Assembly (NCBI RefSeq): GCF_040182365.1
Contig: NZ_CP144460.1
Coordinates: 558,001 to 622,000 of the forward strand
Source: Xanthomonas sp. 10-10
GTDB taxonomy: Bacteria; Pseudomonadota; Gammaproteobacteria; Xanthomonadales; Xanthomonadaceae
Length of the DNA: 64,000 bases
Reading direction: 5' to 3'
Position numbers and translations under genes: made by a program. The notes under the pieces are model-generated. The model made no database searches, was not told the origin of the DNA, and saw only the letters and a program-made list of their open reading frames with translations. Shown piece by piece: positions 53,643 through 64,000 of the stretch; positions within the stretch are counted from its first letter, which is position 1; the number at the start of each line of letters is the position of its first letter.

Positions 53643-55751
53643 TCAGGAGCGATCCGCGACCTGGGTCTGTTTCACCAGGGCCAGATCGTCCACGCTGACG
53701 TCTTCGGTGTAGTCCAGCCAGGCGCGGATCTCCAGATCTTCCACCGCATGCTCCAGACCCACCGGCATGCGGATACGTCCGGCGGCATCTGGCACCACCC
53801 ATTGCTGGGCCAGCACCACCTTGCGCTCGGACGACACCGCTTCCACCCAGAACGCGCGGGTGGGGCGACGCTTTGCGTAGAGCTCGAGCATGTAGCGGCC
53901 GGCAGCGGTCTTGCGCGATGCCTGGGTGAGCATGATCGGCTGGCGCACGCGCGGGCGCGGGCCCTGCGGTGTGGCATCCAGGGGCGCATCGACGGCAATG
54001 CCGCGGGTCAGGTCCTGGTCGCGGTAGAGCTTCATGCTTTGCTGGCGATCGACCACCAACGCGCACCAGTCGCCATCGGCCGAGCCGTCTTCGAACGCCG
54101 TGCAGCGGTCGACGTAGGCGAGCGTGCCTTCGGTATGGGTGCGGTCGAACTGACGCGAAGTGTTTTCCAGATACACAGTCTTCAGGTTGGTGTCTTCGTC
54201 GTATTCGAGCAGCACCGGCGGACGCACCTGCTGCACGCCCACCACCACATCGCCATTGCCGTTGACGCGCAGCAGGCGCGTGCCTTGCCCGGTCCACAGC
54301 GTGCGCGCGAAAGCGAGGTAGCGCGGATAGTCCTTGCCGCTGTCGCGACTGGCCGCCACGCTGGCGCTGGGAGGCGCATCGCTGGCCAGCAGCGAGCGGC
54401 CAAAGCCCAGCGTGCGCATGCCCGGCTCAAGCAGTTGCAGAAGTGTTGCACCCGAATCCAGCGTGCTGCCGGCGCGTGTGACCAGCTGTTGCGGAGCGAT
54501 GTCCTTGCCTAGGAACAGCAGCAGGTTTTCGCGCTTCTGCTTGGCCAGCACGTCGCTAAGATCGTTGGGCATGGCCAGGTGATCGGAGGCGATCACGATG
54601 ATGGTGTTCTTGCCGTAGCGGCTGTTGCGAATGCGCGTGACCAGCTCGCCGATCAGCCGGTCGCTGCACTTGATCGCATGCAGCAGCCCGATGTCGCCCA
54701 GCGCGCTGTCGTAGTGCTGGCCCTTGCACGCCAGCGGCAGATGGCCGGCCGGGTGGTGGGTGTCCATGGTCAGCGTCGTGAGCATGAACGGCTGGCCGGC
54801 GCGCGACAGCGTCTGGAAGCTGTCCCAGGCATCGTCCAGCAGTACATCGTCGTGCACGCCCCAGGCGGAAAAGTGTTTCGGCGCCACGCCCTTGTCGCGG
54901 AAGTAGCTGACGTCGTGCACCACATCGAAGCCATGGCTGGACAGGAAGCGGCCCTTGCCGGCAAAGCTGGCATCGGCACCGCCCACGTAGTGGTTGCGGT
55001 AGCCCTGGTCCTTGAGGTAGTCGCCCAGGCAGCGCGCTTCGGGCAGGAACATGCCCATGCGATCCATGCTGTTTTCATCGCCGGGCGCGGTGGTCAGCGG
55101 TACGCCGCACATCGAGGCGACCATGCCGGCAATGGTCCATCCGCTGCCTTCGGTGGAGGTGAGGTTGCGTACGTCCACCGCCTCGGTGGCCAGCGCGCGC
55201 AGGTTGGGCATCAGGCCCGGAAAGACCGACTCGTCGAAGTAAGTGCGTTCCAGGCTTTCGCCGTAGATCCAGACGATGTTCTTGCGCTTTTGCAGCGGTT
55301 GCTGCGGTACCTGGTATTCCGGCACGACGGTGGCGTAATCGACCGGACGCAGCTGGTAGTACAGCCGCTTGCCGTCGCGATACAGCGGGCTCACCGCAAT
55401 GCTGACCAACAGCATCGCCAAAAACGATCCGAACACCACACCGCCGCCGCGTGGGCGCCGGAAACGGCGCACCCTGACCAGGATGAGCGGGCTTAACGAG
55501 AGCAGCAGCATGCCGATGAACACGGCGATATAGCCGGAAAAATCGCTGACGCCGGCACCGTCCATGTCTGCGCGCAGGTGGTACAACGTGGCCGCATTGA
55601 TGCCGTCGCCGCTGAGCCGGTCGATCAAGCCCCAGGCGCTGAGCAGCAGCAAAAACAGCGAGAGCAGGCCGGCCTTGAGCCATGCCAGTCGCGGCGAGGC
55701 GACCAACAGCCACAGCAAGAGCAACAACGAAAACAACAACATCCAATGCAT
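53643..55751 (-). CDS. opgB: phosphoglycerol transferase I-like membrane sulfatase-fold enzyme
   Basis: An inner-membrane enzyme of the alkaline phosphatase superfamily related to OpgB/MdoB, which moves phosphoglycerol groups onto periplasmic glucans, and to lipoteichoic acid synthases. The 702 residues have about four membrane helices (to about 120), then the catalytic domain with the metal/nucleophile motif YGESLERTYFD (Glu165, Thr170), DTHHPAG and ASDHLAMPND. ATG 55751 is chosen because the first helix begins at once. The C-terminal 200 residues are less recognisable. Substrate is inferred from family. Confidence 0.85.
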   Translation of the reverse strand: MHWMLLFSLLLLLWLLVASPRLAWLKAGLLSLFLLLLSAWGLIDRLSGDGINAATLYHLRADMDGAGVSDFSGYIAVFIGMLLLSLSPLILVRVRRFRRPRGGGVVFGSFLAMLLVSIAVSPLYRDGKRLYYQLRPVDYATVVPEYQVPQQPLQKRKNIVWIYGESLERTYFDESVFPGLMPNLRALATEAVDVRNLTSTEGSGWTIAGMVASMCGVPLTTAPGDENSMDRMGMFLPEARCLGDYLKDQGYRNHYVGGADASFAGKGRFLSSHGFDVVHDVSYFRDKGVAPKHFSAWGVHDDVLLDDAWDSFQTLSRAGQPFMLTTLTMDTHHPAGHLPLACKGQHYDSALGDIGLLHAIKCSDRLIGELVTRIRNSRYGKNTIIVIASDHLAMPNDLSDVLAKQKRENLLLFLGKDIAPQQLVTRAGSTLDSGATLLQLLEPGMRTLGFGRSLLASDAPPSASVAASRDSGKDYPRYLAFARTLWTGQGTRLLRVNGNGDVVVGVQQVRPPVLLEYDEDTNLKTVYLENTSRQFDRTHTEGTLAYVDRCTAFEDGSADGDWCALVVDRQQSMKLYRDQDLTRGIAVDAPLDATPQGPRPRVRQPIMLTQASRKTAAGRYMLELYAKRRPTRAFWVEAVSSERKVVLAQQWVVPDAAGRIRMPVGLEHAVEDLEIRAWLDYTEDVSVDDLALVKQTQVADRS

Positions 55752-56119
55752 GCGCAGCGTCCGTGGGGGAATGATGCGAGCGCGTACCGGACGCCTTGCT
55801 CGCCATGTCCTGTGCGCCACACCCAATGTGACACCCGGATGACGGACTATGCCGCGCTGAAGCTGACTGAAATGTTTGTTCGCGTTAAGCCGTCGTCGCA
55901 GCGTGGCGGATTGGACGCGCTGTCGAACATCTGGTCGCTGTGGCGCTCGCTACAGAGTTGCGGTGTCTGCATTCCGGACTTGGCGCGCTTCTCGCATAAA
56001 GGCGACATCGCGATAACCCCTTACCGCCCGATTTGCTTTGGCAGCTTGACGGGGCTGTCTTGGCAAGCGATGTCGCGCCCGGGTGCGCTCCTACGCGTGG
56101 GTGTGGTCTGTGTTTGGCG
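55752..56119. other. intergenic region between opgB and the UbiB-family gene
   Basis: About 370 bases without a supported gene; it should hold the opgB promoter. Around 56073-56094 it contains a half copy of the REP-like element of 40042-40416 (TCGCGCCCGGG plus GCGCTCCTAC). Confidence 0.5.
56073..56094. repeat. solitary half of the dispersed REP-like element
   Basis: Identical over 20 bases to the right arm of the tandem units at 40042-40416 (TCGCGCCCGGG followed by TGCGCTCCT). No matching left arm is found just upstream, so it is a fragment or a diverged copy. Confidence 0.7.
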
Positions 56120-57844
56120 CTATCGATGCCCGCGTTCTTCGCGCGCACGCACGCGGCGGTCGAACAGCAGGGCGCTGAGTACGATGCCCAGGCCGAGGAA
56201 GACGCCGAGCAGGAAAAGCACCATCGCAATGGCCGGATAGCCCCACAGTTTCAGGCCGGTTTCGATGCGCATCATCTGTGCCGAGGCCATGATCAGTGCC
56301 GCAGTCACGATGCCGGCCGCCACGCGGTTGGCGATCTTCTGCAGGCTTTCCATCAGATGCGATTCTTCCAGCCCGGTGACGCGCATCTGCAGGCGGTTTT
56401 CCGCCGCCAGCGACAGGATCTCCGACATCCGGCGCGGCCCTTCCCGCACCAGATGCTGCAGTTCCATCGCTTCGCTGGCCAGGTTGGCGGCCGACAGCGA
56501 CTTCTTCAGTCGCGCCCGCATCACATGCTGCAGGTGGCGCTCAACGATGCGACGTGTGTCCAGATGGGGCGACAGTGCGCGGCACACGCCTTCCAGGTTC
56601 AACAGGGTCTTGCCGAGCAGGCTCAGCTCCGGCGGCGTGCGCAGGCCATTGGCCGTGGCGATACGTACAAGATCCAGCACCACGCGGCCTTCGGAGGTGG
56701 TGTCGTGCGCCGCGTAGCGGGCGATCATCTGCCCGGTTTCGCGCTGGTAACGGTCTTCGTCGTAATCCTCCAGCCGCGTACTGAGCGCGATGGTCTCTTC
56801 GGCGACTTCTTCGCCGCGCCCGTCGACGGCGGCAAACAACAGCTTGAGCAGGCGTTCTCGCAGGCGCGGTGGCACGTGGGCGACCATGCCCAGGTCGAAG
56901 ATGGCCAGCCGCCCGTCCTGCAATACGCGCAGATTGCCCGGATGCGGGTCGGCATGGATTTCGCCATGCACGAACATCTGATCCAGGTAGCCCTTGACCA
57001 GCTCCGCCGCCAGGTTGTCCATCGGCTGCTCGGTGCGGCGCAGGCCGGAGATCTTGTCCACGCGCACGCCTTCGGCCAGCTGCATGGTCAGCACCTTGCG
57101 GCTGCTCAGATCCCAGATCGGTTGCGGCACCCACAGCAACGGAAACGGTTTGAGATGCTTGCCGAAGCGCACCAGCGTTTCGGCCTCGTCTTCGTAATTG
57201 AGTTCGGCGCGCAAGGTCTTGCCGAATTCGCCCAGCCAGTCGGCAAAGCGCACGCGGCGGCCGATGCCGGTGAGCCGGTCGGCGGCGGTGGCAAAACTCT
57301 TGAGCACGTCCAGGTCCGAGCGCACTTGCGCTGCGACCTCGGGCTTTTGCACCTTGATCGCCACTGGCGTGCCGTCGCGCAGCGCGGCGCGGTGCACCTG
57401 CGCCAGCGAGGCGCAGCCCAGCGGCACCGGGTCGAAGTGCGAGAAGGCCTTGTTGACCGACACGCCGAGTTCTTGCTCGATGATCTGGCGGATGCGCTCC
57501 ACCGGGACCGAGCTGGTGTTTTCCTGCATGCGCTCCAGCGCGGTGGCGAACTCCGGCGGCACGATGTCCGGGCGCGTGGACAGCATCTGGCCGAGTTTGA
57601 CGAAGGTGGGGCCAAGCGATTCCAGGTCGGAGACGAACTGGTCCGGCGTGCCTTCGGCAGGCACCTCGTACTCGTTGATGGCGGCCGGATCCAGGTTCAT
57701 GCCGGCAAACACACCCGACCCGCGGTACCGCAGCAACAGGCGCAGGATCTGCGTCCGCCGGCTCATGCCGCCCACCACGGCATGGTCGGCCACGTGCGTC
57801 GCCGGGGCCGGTGTGCGGTGCGGGTCATTCGGACTCAAGGCCAT
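56120..57844 (-). CDS. UbiB/ABC1-family atypical kinase
   Basis: A 574-residue member of the UbiB (ABC1/ADCK) family, needed for ubiquinone synthesis or lipid homeostasis in other bacteria. The family KxGQ motif is at 83-86 (FVKLGQMLSTRPD), the ATP lysine in VAIKVQKP, the catalytic loop HGEIHADPHPGNL and the metal site FDLGMVAH. Two membrane helices close the C-terminus (IVTAALIMASAQ and IAMVLFLLGVFLGLGIVL). Whether it is the true ubiB is unsure; Xanthomonas may have another copy elsewhere. Confidence 0.88.
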   Translation of the reverse strand: MALSPNDPHRTPAPATHVADHAVVGGMSRRTQILRLLLRYRGSGVFAGMNLDPAAINEYEVPAEGTPDQFVSDLESLGPTFVKLGQMLSTRPDIVPPEFATALERMQENTSSVPVERIRQIIEQELGVSVNKAFSHFDPVPLGCASLAQVHRAALRDGTPVAIKVQKPEVAAQVRSDLDVLKSFATAADRLTGIGRRVRFADWLGEFGKTLRAELNYEDEAETLVRFGKHLKPFPLLWVPQPIWDLSSRKVLTMQLAEGVRVDKISGLRRTEQPMDNLAAELVKGYLDQMFVHGEIHADPHPGNLRVLQDGRLAIFDLGMVAHVPPRLRERLLKLLFAAVDGRGEEVAEETIALSTRLEDYDEDRYQRETGQMIARYAAHDTTSEGRVVLDLVRIATANGLRTPPELSLLGKTLLNLEGVCRALSPHLDTRRIVERHLQHVMRARLKKSLSAANLASEAMELQHLVREGPRRMSEILSLAAENRLQMRVTGLEESHLMESLQKIANRVAAGIVTAALIMASAQMMRIETGLKLWGYPAIAMVLFLLGVFLGLGIVLSALLFDRRVRAREERGHR

Positions 57845-58097
57845 CTCCGGTGCGTCATGCGAGCAGCGAGTGTGGCCAGCGCCGGGTCGTCAGCCGGTGA
57901 ACCCAGGTCCCGCCGCCGCAGTTGCGGGCGCTGCCGGTGCCTGCGTTGGCGCGTGTCTGTCCAGGGGAAGGCAACACCGGCAATTGCCCGGCAACGGCAT
58001 GCAACGACCGCGCAATGGCGCGCCATCACCCCATCCGGGCACGGGATCGGCGAGAATTCACATTCACCCACGCACGACCACCACGAAGGACCTCCGC

Positions 58098-59039
<942 letters not shown>

Positions 59040-59115
59040 AAGCCCAAACGTGCCACCTTGAATTGCACGTCTTCGCCAAGCATGCATTTCAAGGGTTCAA
59101 AACGTGCGCTAATCC

Positions 59116-59121
59116 TTGACA
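59116..59121 (+). promoter_or_regulatory. TTGACA, possible -35 of the first RHS gene
   Basis: A perfect -35 hexamer 57 bases before the RHS gene start. The hexamer 17 bases downstream (GGATGA) is a poor -10, so the promoter may be activator-dependent. Confidence 0.35.
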
Positions 59122-59177
59122 AACGTCACGATCTATTTGGATGATCGCAAAATCAAGGACGTCTCAAGAGGCATGCA

Positions 59178-61915
59178 ATGAGCATCTGCCGTGCAGGGAT
59201 TGCGCTGGTCGTAGGACTATTCTTTTGTGGCTTGGCAAGCGCTCAATCCAATGTCAAAGCGCCTTGGGAGGAGTACGACAAGCTAATTCACAACCGACAG
59301 GCATTGACGGCGCTGGGCCAACGCTATTTGGTGACCAGGTTGATCTTTACAGCGGCACGTTGAGTTTTTCGAATGTCGATGTGGATGTGCCAGGCAACTC
59401 GCTGGCGATCAGCATAGGCCGCAGCCTGACGGTTACCAACCGGCAGGGATATAGTCTCACCGATCTCTCCTTCGCCGATTGGGACCTGGAAGTGCCACGC
59501 CTATCCGGCGTGTTTGCCAGTACAACGGGTTGGGCGAGCGCCTGCACACACAATGGGAATGGTCAGCCACCCACTGCTCCGTCGGCAAGAGGGGCAATGT
59601 TCCTGGCCAGCGAGTATTGGCATGGCAATCAGCTCATCATCCCTGGCCGCGGGCGCCAAGACATGCTTGTTGCCAACAACGCCAGTCTGCCCAAGCCGAC
59701 GAGCGGCGGTCCTTACACCTGGGTCACTCCCGATTTCACATATTTTTCCTGCATTCCCAAGCAAAAAAACGCATCTGGCGAAGGATTCCTGGCGATCAGT
59801 CCGGACGGTGTGAAGTATTGGTTCGACTGGCAGGCGCAATACATGGAGCCTACGCTCCAGCGTCCCACAAGCGGTGGCACCAGCGATCTGGGTCGGCGCC
59901 AGGCCGTTCTCTACGCAACGCGTGTCGAAGACCGTTTCGGAAATTGGATCACTTACAGCTACAGCAATGCTGCGAATGCACCCGCGCGGCTCAATTCCAT
60001 TTCCAGTAGCGATGGCCGATCCGTTGCGCTGACCTACAATCAGCGTGGACATATCTCCCGTATCACCAGCGGGACGCAGACATGGATCTACAACTACACC
60101 TATCCCTCAACCCAACTTGGCTATCTGACCGCAATCGATCTGCCCGATGGCAGTCGCTGGTCGTTTGATCTAGCTGCATTGGGAGCGGCTGCAATCGTCT
60201 ACGAGCAAGCGGTGTCGCCAGAAGATATTGTCCGTACGTGCGGTTACCCTGGTTTCATCGTCAGTCCCCCGGATGCAAGGGGATCGATTACCCATCCCTC
60301 CGGCGCAGTGGGCGAGTTCACGGTCTCTGTGATCGGTCGGGGGCGTTCGAATGTTCCGCGTGTCTGCAACAACTACACCACCCCGAACAATAATCCCAAC
60401 GACGACGTTGCGCGCTACGCGATGACCTATGACAGTTTCGCGCTTACCCGAAAGCGCCTGTCCGGCCCTGGTATCGATCCGGCGGAATGGAATTATGCCT
60501 ATGGCGGTGTTGCCTCGTTTGCCCCAGGCACTGGTCCCACCTGTACCAGTGGCGATTGTGCGGCGGTGGTGTGCAAGTCCGAGAGTTGTTCCGGCACCCA
60601 GGTGACCGAAGTCACTGAGCCCGAGGGTATCTGGGTTCGCTACACCTTCGGCAATAGCTACCGCTACAACGAAGGAAAACTTCTCAACGTGGAGCGCGGC
60701 TCGGGTCCCGCTGCCATCCAGCAGGTCGAGACCACCAATTACCTCTGGCCGTTCGACGGCCAGCCATTCGCTGCCAAAATCGGCAGCACACAGCAGGACC
60801 GGGGCGACGGCTTTTCCTCCGAGTACCTGCGACCCGAAAGTGCAACGAGCGTTTCCCTGGATGGCGTCGTCTTCAATCGCAGGGTGGATGCGTTCGATGC
60901 GATGGCGCGCCCGCTGACGACGACCAAATGGAGCAGCCTGGGATTCAGTCGCCAGGACACGGTGACCTATCATGACCAGCCGGCGCTTTGGGTGATGGGG
61001 CAATCGCTGCGCCAGCTCAACCACACCACCGGAAGGGTCGTCAGCAATACGGACTACGACTCCGCCACCGCGCTCCCGTTGCGACACTATGCCTTCGGCA
61101 AGCTGCAGCAGACACTTGCTTACCATGCCAACGGCATGGTCGCGAGCGTAGCCGACGGTGCAGGTAACACCACGGCGATTCCATCGTGGAAACGCGGTAT
61201 TCCCGAATCCATTCGCTACGCCGACGGTGCTGTCGAGTCTGCGGTGGTCGACGACATGGGCTGGATCAACGCCACCACCGATGAAAATGGCTATTCGGGC
61301 TCATACAGCTACGACGCGATGGGGCGGCTGGCGCGTCTAGGCTATCCCGCTGGGGACAGCATCGCCTGGAATCCAGTGATCTCTGACTTTCGGATTGTCG
61401 CCAGCGCCGAGGTTGGCCTTCCTGCCGGACACTGGCGTGTCATCACGACCGAGGGAAACAAGCGGGTCACCAGTCATCTCGATGCGCTTTGGCGTCCGGT
61501 ACTGGAAGAAACAGTCGACCAGGCCGATCCGGGCGGGACGGCGGTGCAGGTCATCAAGCGTTACGACCGGGCAGGGCGCCTGGCGTTCCAGTCCTATCCG
61601 CAACGCGGCATCTCTGCGTACACCCAGTCCGTCCCAGGAACGCGAACCCAGTACGACGCATTGGGGCGGGCGATCCGTGTGGAGTACGACGCCGAGGGCG
61701 GCGTGCTGGCAAGTACCACCGCGTACCTGGCGGGGTTTCAGCGCAGAACCACCAATCCCCGCGGCAACGCGACGACCGAGCGCTTCCAGGTCTTCGATCA
61801 GCCCAACTACGCAGCGCCTGTAGGGATCGACGAACCGGAAGGCGTTTCGACCACGATCAGCCGCGACGTCTTCGGTAAGCCGTTGGAGTTGGTGCGCTCC
61901 GGGCCTGGCCGTTAG
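59178..61915 (+). pseudogene. exported RHS/YD-repeat protein, frameshifted near codon 47
   Basis: The first 47 codons from ATG 59178 give a signal peptide (ICRAGIALVVGLFFCGLASA) and SNVKAPWEEYDKLIHNRQAL, then the frame ends at 59363. A second frame picks up at about 59318 with PTLFGDQVDLYSGTLSF and runs to 61915. Joining ALG to PTLFGDQ needs one extra C at about 59317-59319 (GGGCC read as GGGCCC), so one base is missing. The long frame has tyrosine/aspartate (YD) repeats, for example YSYDAMGRL and KRYDRAGRL. It stops at KPLELVRSGPGR, without the conserved RHS core end or a toxin tip. Frameshift in the genome, sequencing error or slippage remain possible. Confidence 0.8.
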
Positions 61916-62001
61916 TCGGGCTGCAATCGAATGAATCAGGATGCCGTTAGGCCTGGATGGGCGTAGCGGCACGCGTTGGCCAAACCTTGAAGGCGAGCCG
62001 A

Positions 62002-64000
62002 ATGTTGCGTTTTCTCCTTATCGTATGCGGCTGGATGCTGCTGTCCTCGGCCGTGTATGCGCAAAAAGCAAATCCCTACGTCTGGGTGCAACTGAATGCT
62101 CCGGCATCAGGCATGACGCTGACGGCGCCAGCAAATATTGTGGTCAGTGCCTCTGGCGGTACCATCGACGACGGCGTCAGCGTCTCCAGCATCACGCTGT
62201 ACCAGAACGGCGCCGTCATTGCGCGCGTCAACAACCAGGAGAGTATTTCCTTTGCCGTCAATGGAGTGCAGGCGGGTACGCATCAGTTCTCCGCACGCGC
62301 CACCAGCAATCTTGGGGGAACCGCAACAACGTCAACGACTACAGTCACGGTCGTGGCTGCGGGAGAGAAACCACCGAGCATCGCCTTGAATGCCGCGACC
62401 GGCGCACCGTTTTTCGCCCCGGCCACAGTCGGTCTTTCCGCCAACGCCTCCGATAGCGATGGCAACGTCACCCAGGTCGACTACTTCGCCAATGGCGCTG
62501 CGATCGGAAGCAGTGGTGCTGCGCCTTATGCGATTGCATGGACAGGGGCGCCGGCGGGAAACCACAGCATCACCGCGCGTGCGACCGACAACAACGGCAA
62601 GCAGACCACCTCCGCGCCATTGACGGTCAACGTCGAGCAATCTGTCGTCACCGGCAATATCGATGGGGTGGGGGCAGGTCAAGGCAATACCTACACCATC
62701 ATGGGCTGGGCGTGCTCGACCGGACGCAACGCCTCGATCGATGTGCATGCCTACCTCGGCGGTCCGGCGGGCAGCGGTACTTTCTTTGCAGCTGTGTCTG
62801 CTAACCAAGCGAGTGAAGCCGGAGTCGCCAGCGCATGCCGCGCACAAGGTGGCGCGTACCGTTTTTCGATTCTGCTGGATGCGGCAGCACGCCAGCGCTA
62901 CGCGAACCAATTGATCTACATCCACGGAATTTCGCCGGTCGGTGCGGCAAGCAATCTGGTCGCCAACTCCGGCACGTTCCGCGTTCCGCCGCCGGTGTCG
63001 ATCGCGCGTCGCTACGTGTATGACGAATACCAGCGGCTGTGCAAGACTATCGAGCCCGAGACAGGCGCCACGGTGGTCGACTACGACGCTGCCGGCAACA
63101 TCGGCTGGACTGCCAGCGGGCTGTCGCTGCCGGATACGCAGGCCTGCAACCGCGAAGAGGCCTTGGCTTCCGGGCGCGTGGTGCTGCGCACCTACGATGC
63201 GCGCAACCGCTTGTCCTGGCTGTCCTTTCCCGACAAGAACGGCGATCAGCGCTGGACCTACACGCCAGACGGCCTGCCCGCCAGGATCGAGACCACCACC
63301 ACCGACGGTGGCGGCAAGACGGTGGTCAATACTTACCAGTACAACCGTCGCAGGCTGGTGACCGGCGAAGCGACGGCGGGCTGGGCGGACTGGAGCGTGG
63401 GCTACAGCTACGACGCCAACGGGGCCTTGGCCAGCCAGGTGTACCCAAGTGGGTTATCGGTGGATTACGCCCCGAATGCACTCGGGCAGCCGACCAGAGC
63501 CGGCAGCTATGCCAGCGGAATTGGCTATCACCCCAATGGGGCGATAGCGCGGTTCACCTACGGCAACGGGGTCGTCCACAGCATGGCCATGAACGCGCGG
63601 CAGCTGCCGGCGATGGTGTCGGACTCGGGCGCGCAGCAGTATCAGTACCAGTACGATCCCAACGGCAATGTCAGCGCCATCCTGGACCAGACCCGTGGCG
63701 ATGGGTATAGCCGCACCATGGAGTACGACGCACGCGACCGTCTACGGGTGGCGGCATCGGCCAGTTTCGGCGTCACCGGCGCGCATCGCTATACCTACGA
63801 CGCGCAGGACAATCTGCGCACGCACGCCACCGGGGATACCAGCTACGAGTACTACTACGACGGCGCCAACCGCCTGACCAACCTGATGAACGTCGCCACC
63901 GGCGCCAGCGTGGTGGGGCTGAGCTACGACGTGCAGGGCAACCTGTCCAACAAGAACGGTCAGGCCTACACGTTCTCGCAGGGCAACCGGCTGCGTTCGG
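62002..64000 (+). CDS. exported Ig-like/RHS-repeat protein, runs off the right edge
   Basis: From ATG 62002 the frame stays open to the end of the window (666 codons). It has a signal peptide (MLRFLLIVCGWMLLSSAVYA), two bacterial Ig-like domains (about 25-120 and 123-212), a domain of about 110 residues that I cannot assign (about 217-330, with IMGWACSTGRN and IYIHGISPVG), and RHS/YD repeats from about 337 (RRYVYDEYQRLCKTIEPETG, YSYDANG, YDARDRL, YYYDGANRL). The C-terminus, where an RHS toxin tip would be, lies outside. An AGGCGAG site lies before the ATG. It follows the first RHS gene by 86 bases. Confidence 0.88.
   Translation, partial: MLRFLLIVCGWMLLSSAVYAQKANPYVWVQLNAPASGMTLTAPANIVVSASGGTIDDGVSVSSITLYQNGAVIARVNNQESISFAVNGVQAGTHQFSARATSNLGGTATTSTTTVTVVAAGEKPPSIALNAATGAPFFAPATVGLSANASDSDGNVTQVDYFANGAAIGSSGAAPYAIAWTGAPAGNHSITARATDNNGKQTTSAPLTVNVEQSVVTGNIDGVGAGQGNTYTIMGWACSTGRNASIDVHAYLGGPAGSGTFFAAVSANQASEAGVASACRAQGGAYRFSILLDAAARQRYANQLIYIHGISPVGAASNLVANSGTFRVPPPVSIARRYVYDEYQRLCKTIEPETGATVVDYDAAGNIGWTASGLSLPDTQACNREEALASGRVVLRTYDARNRLSWLSFPDKNGDQRWTYTPDGLPARIETTTTDGGGKTVVNTYQYNRRRLVTGEATAGWADWSVGYSYDANGALASQVYPSGLSVDYAPNALGQPTRAGSYASGIGYHPNGAIARFTYGNGVVHSMAMNARQLPAMVSDSGAQQYQYQYDPNGNVSAILDQTRGDGYSRTMEYDARDRLRVAASASFGVTGAHRYTYDAQDNLRTHATGDTSYEYYYDGANRLTNLMNVATGASVVGLSYDVQGNLSNKNGQAYTFSQGNRLRS

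Overview
The window is GC-rich, gene-dense gamma-proteobacterial chromosome. Its content and gene order point to Xanthomonas: a pob/van/pca aromatic-acid cluster, an HD-GYP protein, a biotin cluster beside comF, and the dispersed hairpin repeats typical of that genus. The species cannot be fixed from the window. Function calls rest on reading translated sequences against remembered families; no search was run.

Positions 1-12529 hold the start of ilvD (leaving the window on the left), a cysteine-cluster protein, a gamma-carbonic anhydrase-like protein, and then the first part of an aromatic catabolism region: a PcaK-like transporter, an HD-GYP c-di-GMP phosphodiesterase, a four-gene set that looks built to oxidise lignin alcohols (MarR regulator, outer-membrane channel, coniferyl-alcohol dehydrogenase, aryl-aldehyde dehydrogenase) and the pobR/pobA pair.

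Positions 12645-17832 are a complete glycerol regulon on the minus strand (glpR, glpD, glpF, glpK), sitting inside the aromatic region. Positions 17974-30251 resume aromatic catabolism: vanA-vanR-vanB (vanillate demethylation, minus strand), then divergently pcaIJF-HG-B-D-C (protocatechuate branch of the beta-ketoadipate pathway), an exported hydrolase and an IclR-type regulator. Read together: monolignols and aryl aldehydes are oxidised to benzoates, van and pob convert these to protocatechuate, and pca takes that to succinyl-CoA and acetyl-CoA.

Positions 30398-41322 are mixed housekeeping and hypothetical genes: a RIO kinase, an esterase, a DUF2490 outer-membrane protein, an RlaP-type nucleotidyltransferase, mnmG, a proline/tyrosine-rich lipoprotein, a PLP dehydratase, a YdcF protein, and an LpxO-like hydroxylase behind a 140-bp tandem hairpin repeat. 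Positions 41669-48150 are the biotin cluster (bioB, bioF, a small conserved gene, bioH, an SDR, bioC) with divergent comF; a BirA-like operator lies in the 5' end of comF. Positions 48390-59039 hold ubiA, tRNA-Arg(CCG), a short HPF-like protein, a large MscS channel, an OpgB-type phosphoglycerol transferase, a UbiB-family kinase and a DUF808 protein. From 59178 to the right edge are two tandem exported RHS/YD-repeat genes; the first carries a frameshift and the second runs off the window.

The least ordinary signals are the perfect Crp/Clp-type site next to a small terminated transcription unit upstream of mnmG, the BirA-like operator inside comF, the RHS pair (frameshift, split architecture, an unassigned domain), the nested palindromic repeats near 53.3 kb and a set of clean operator palindromes in the aromatic cluster.
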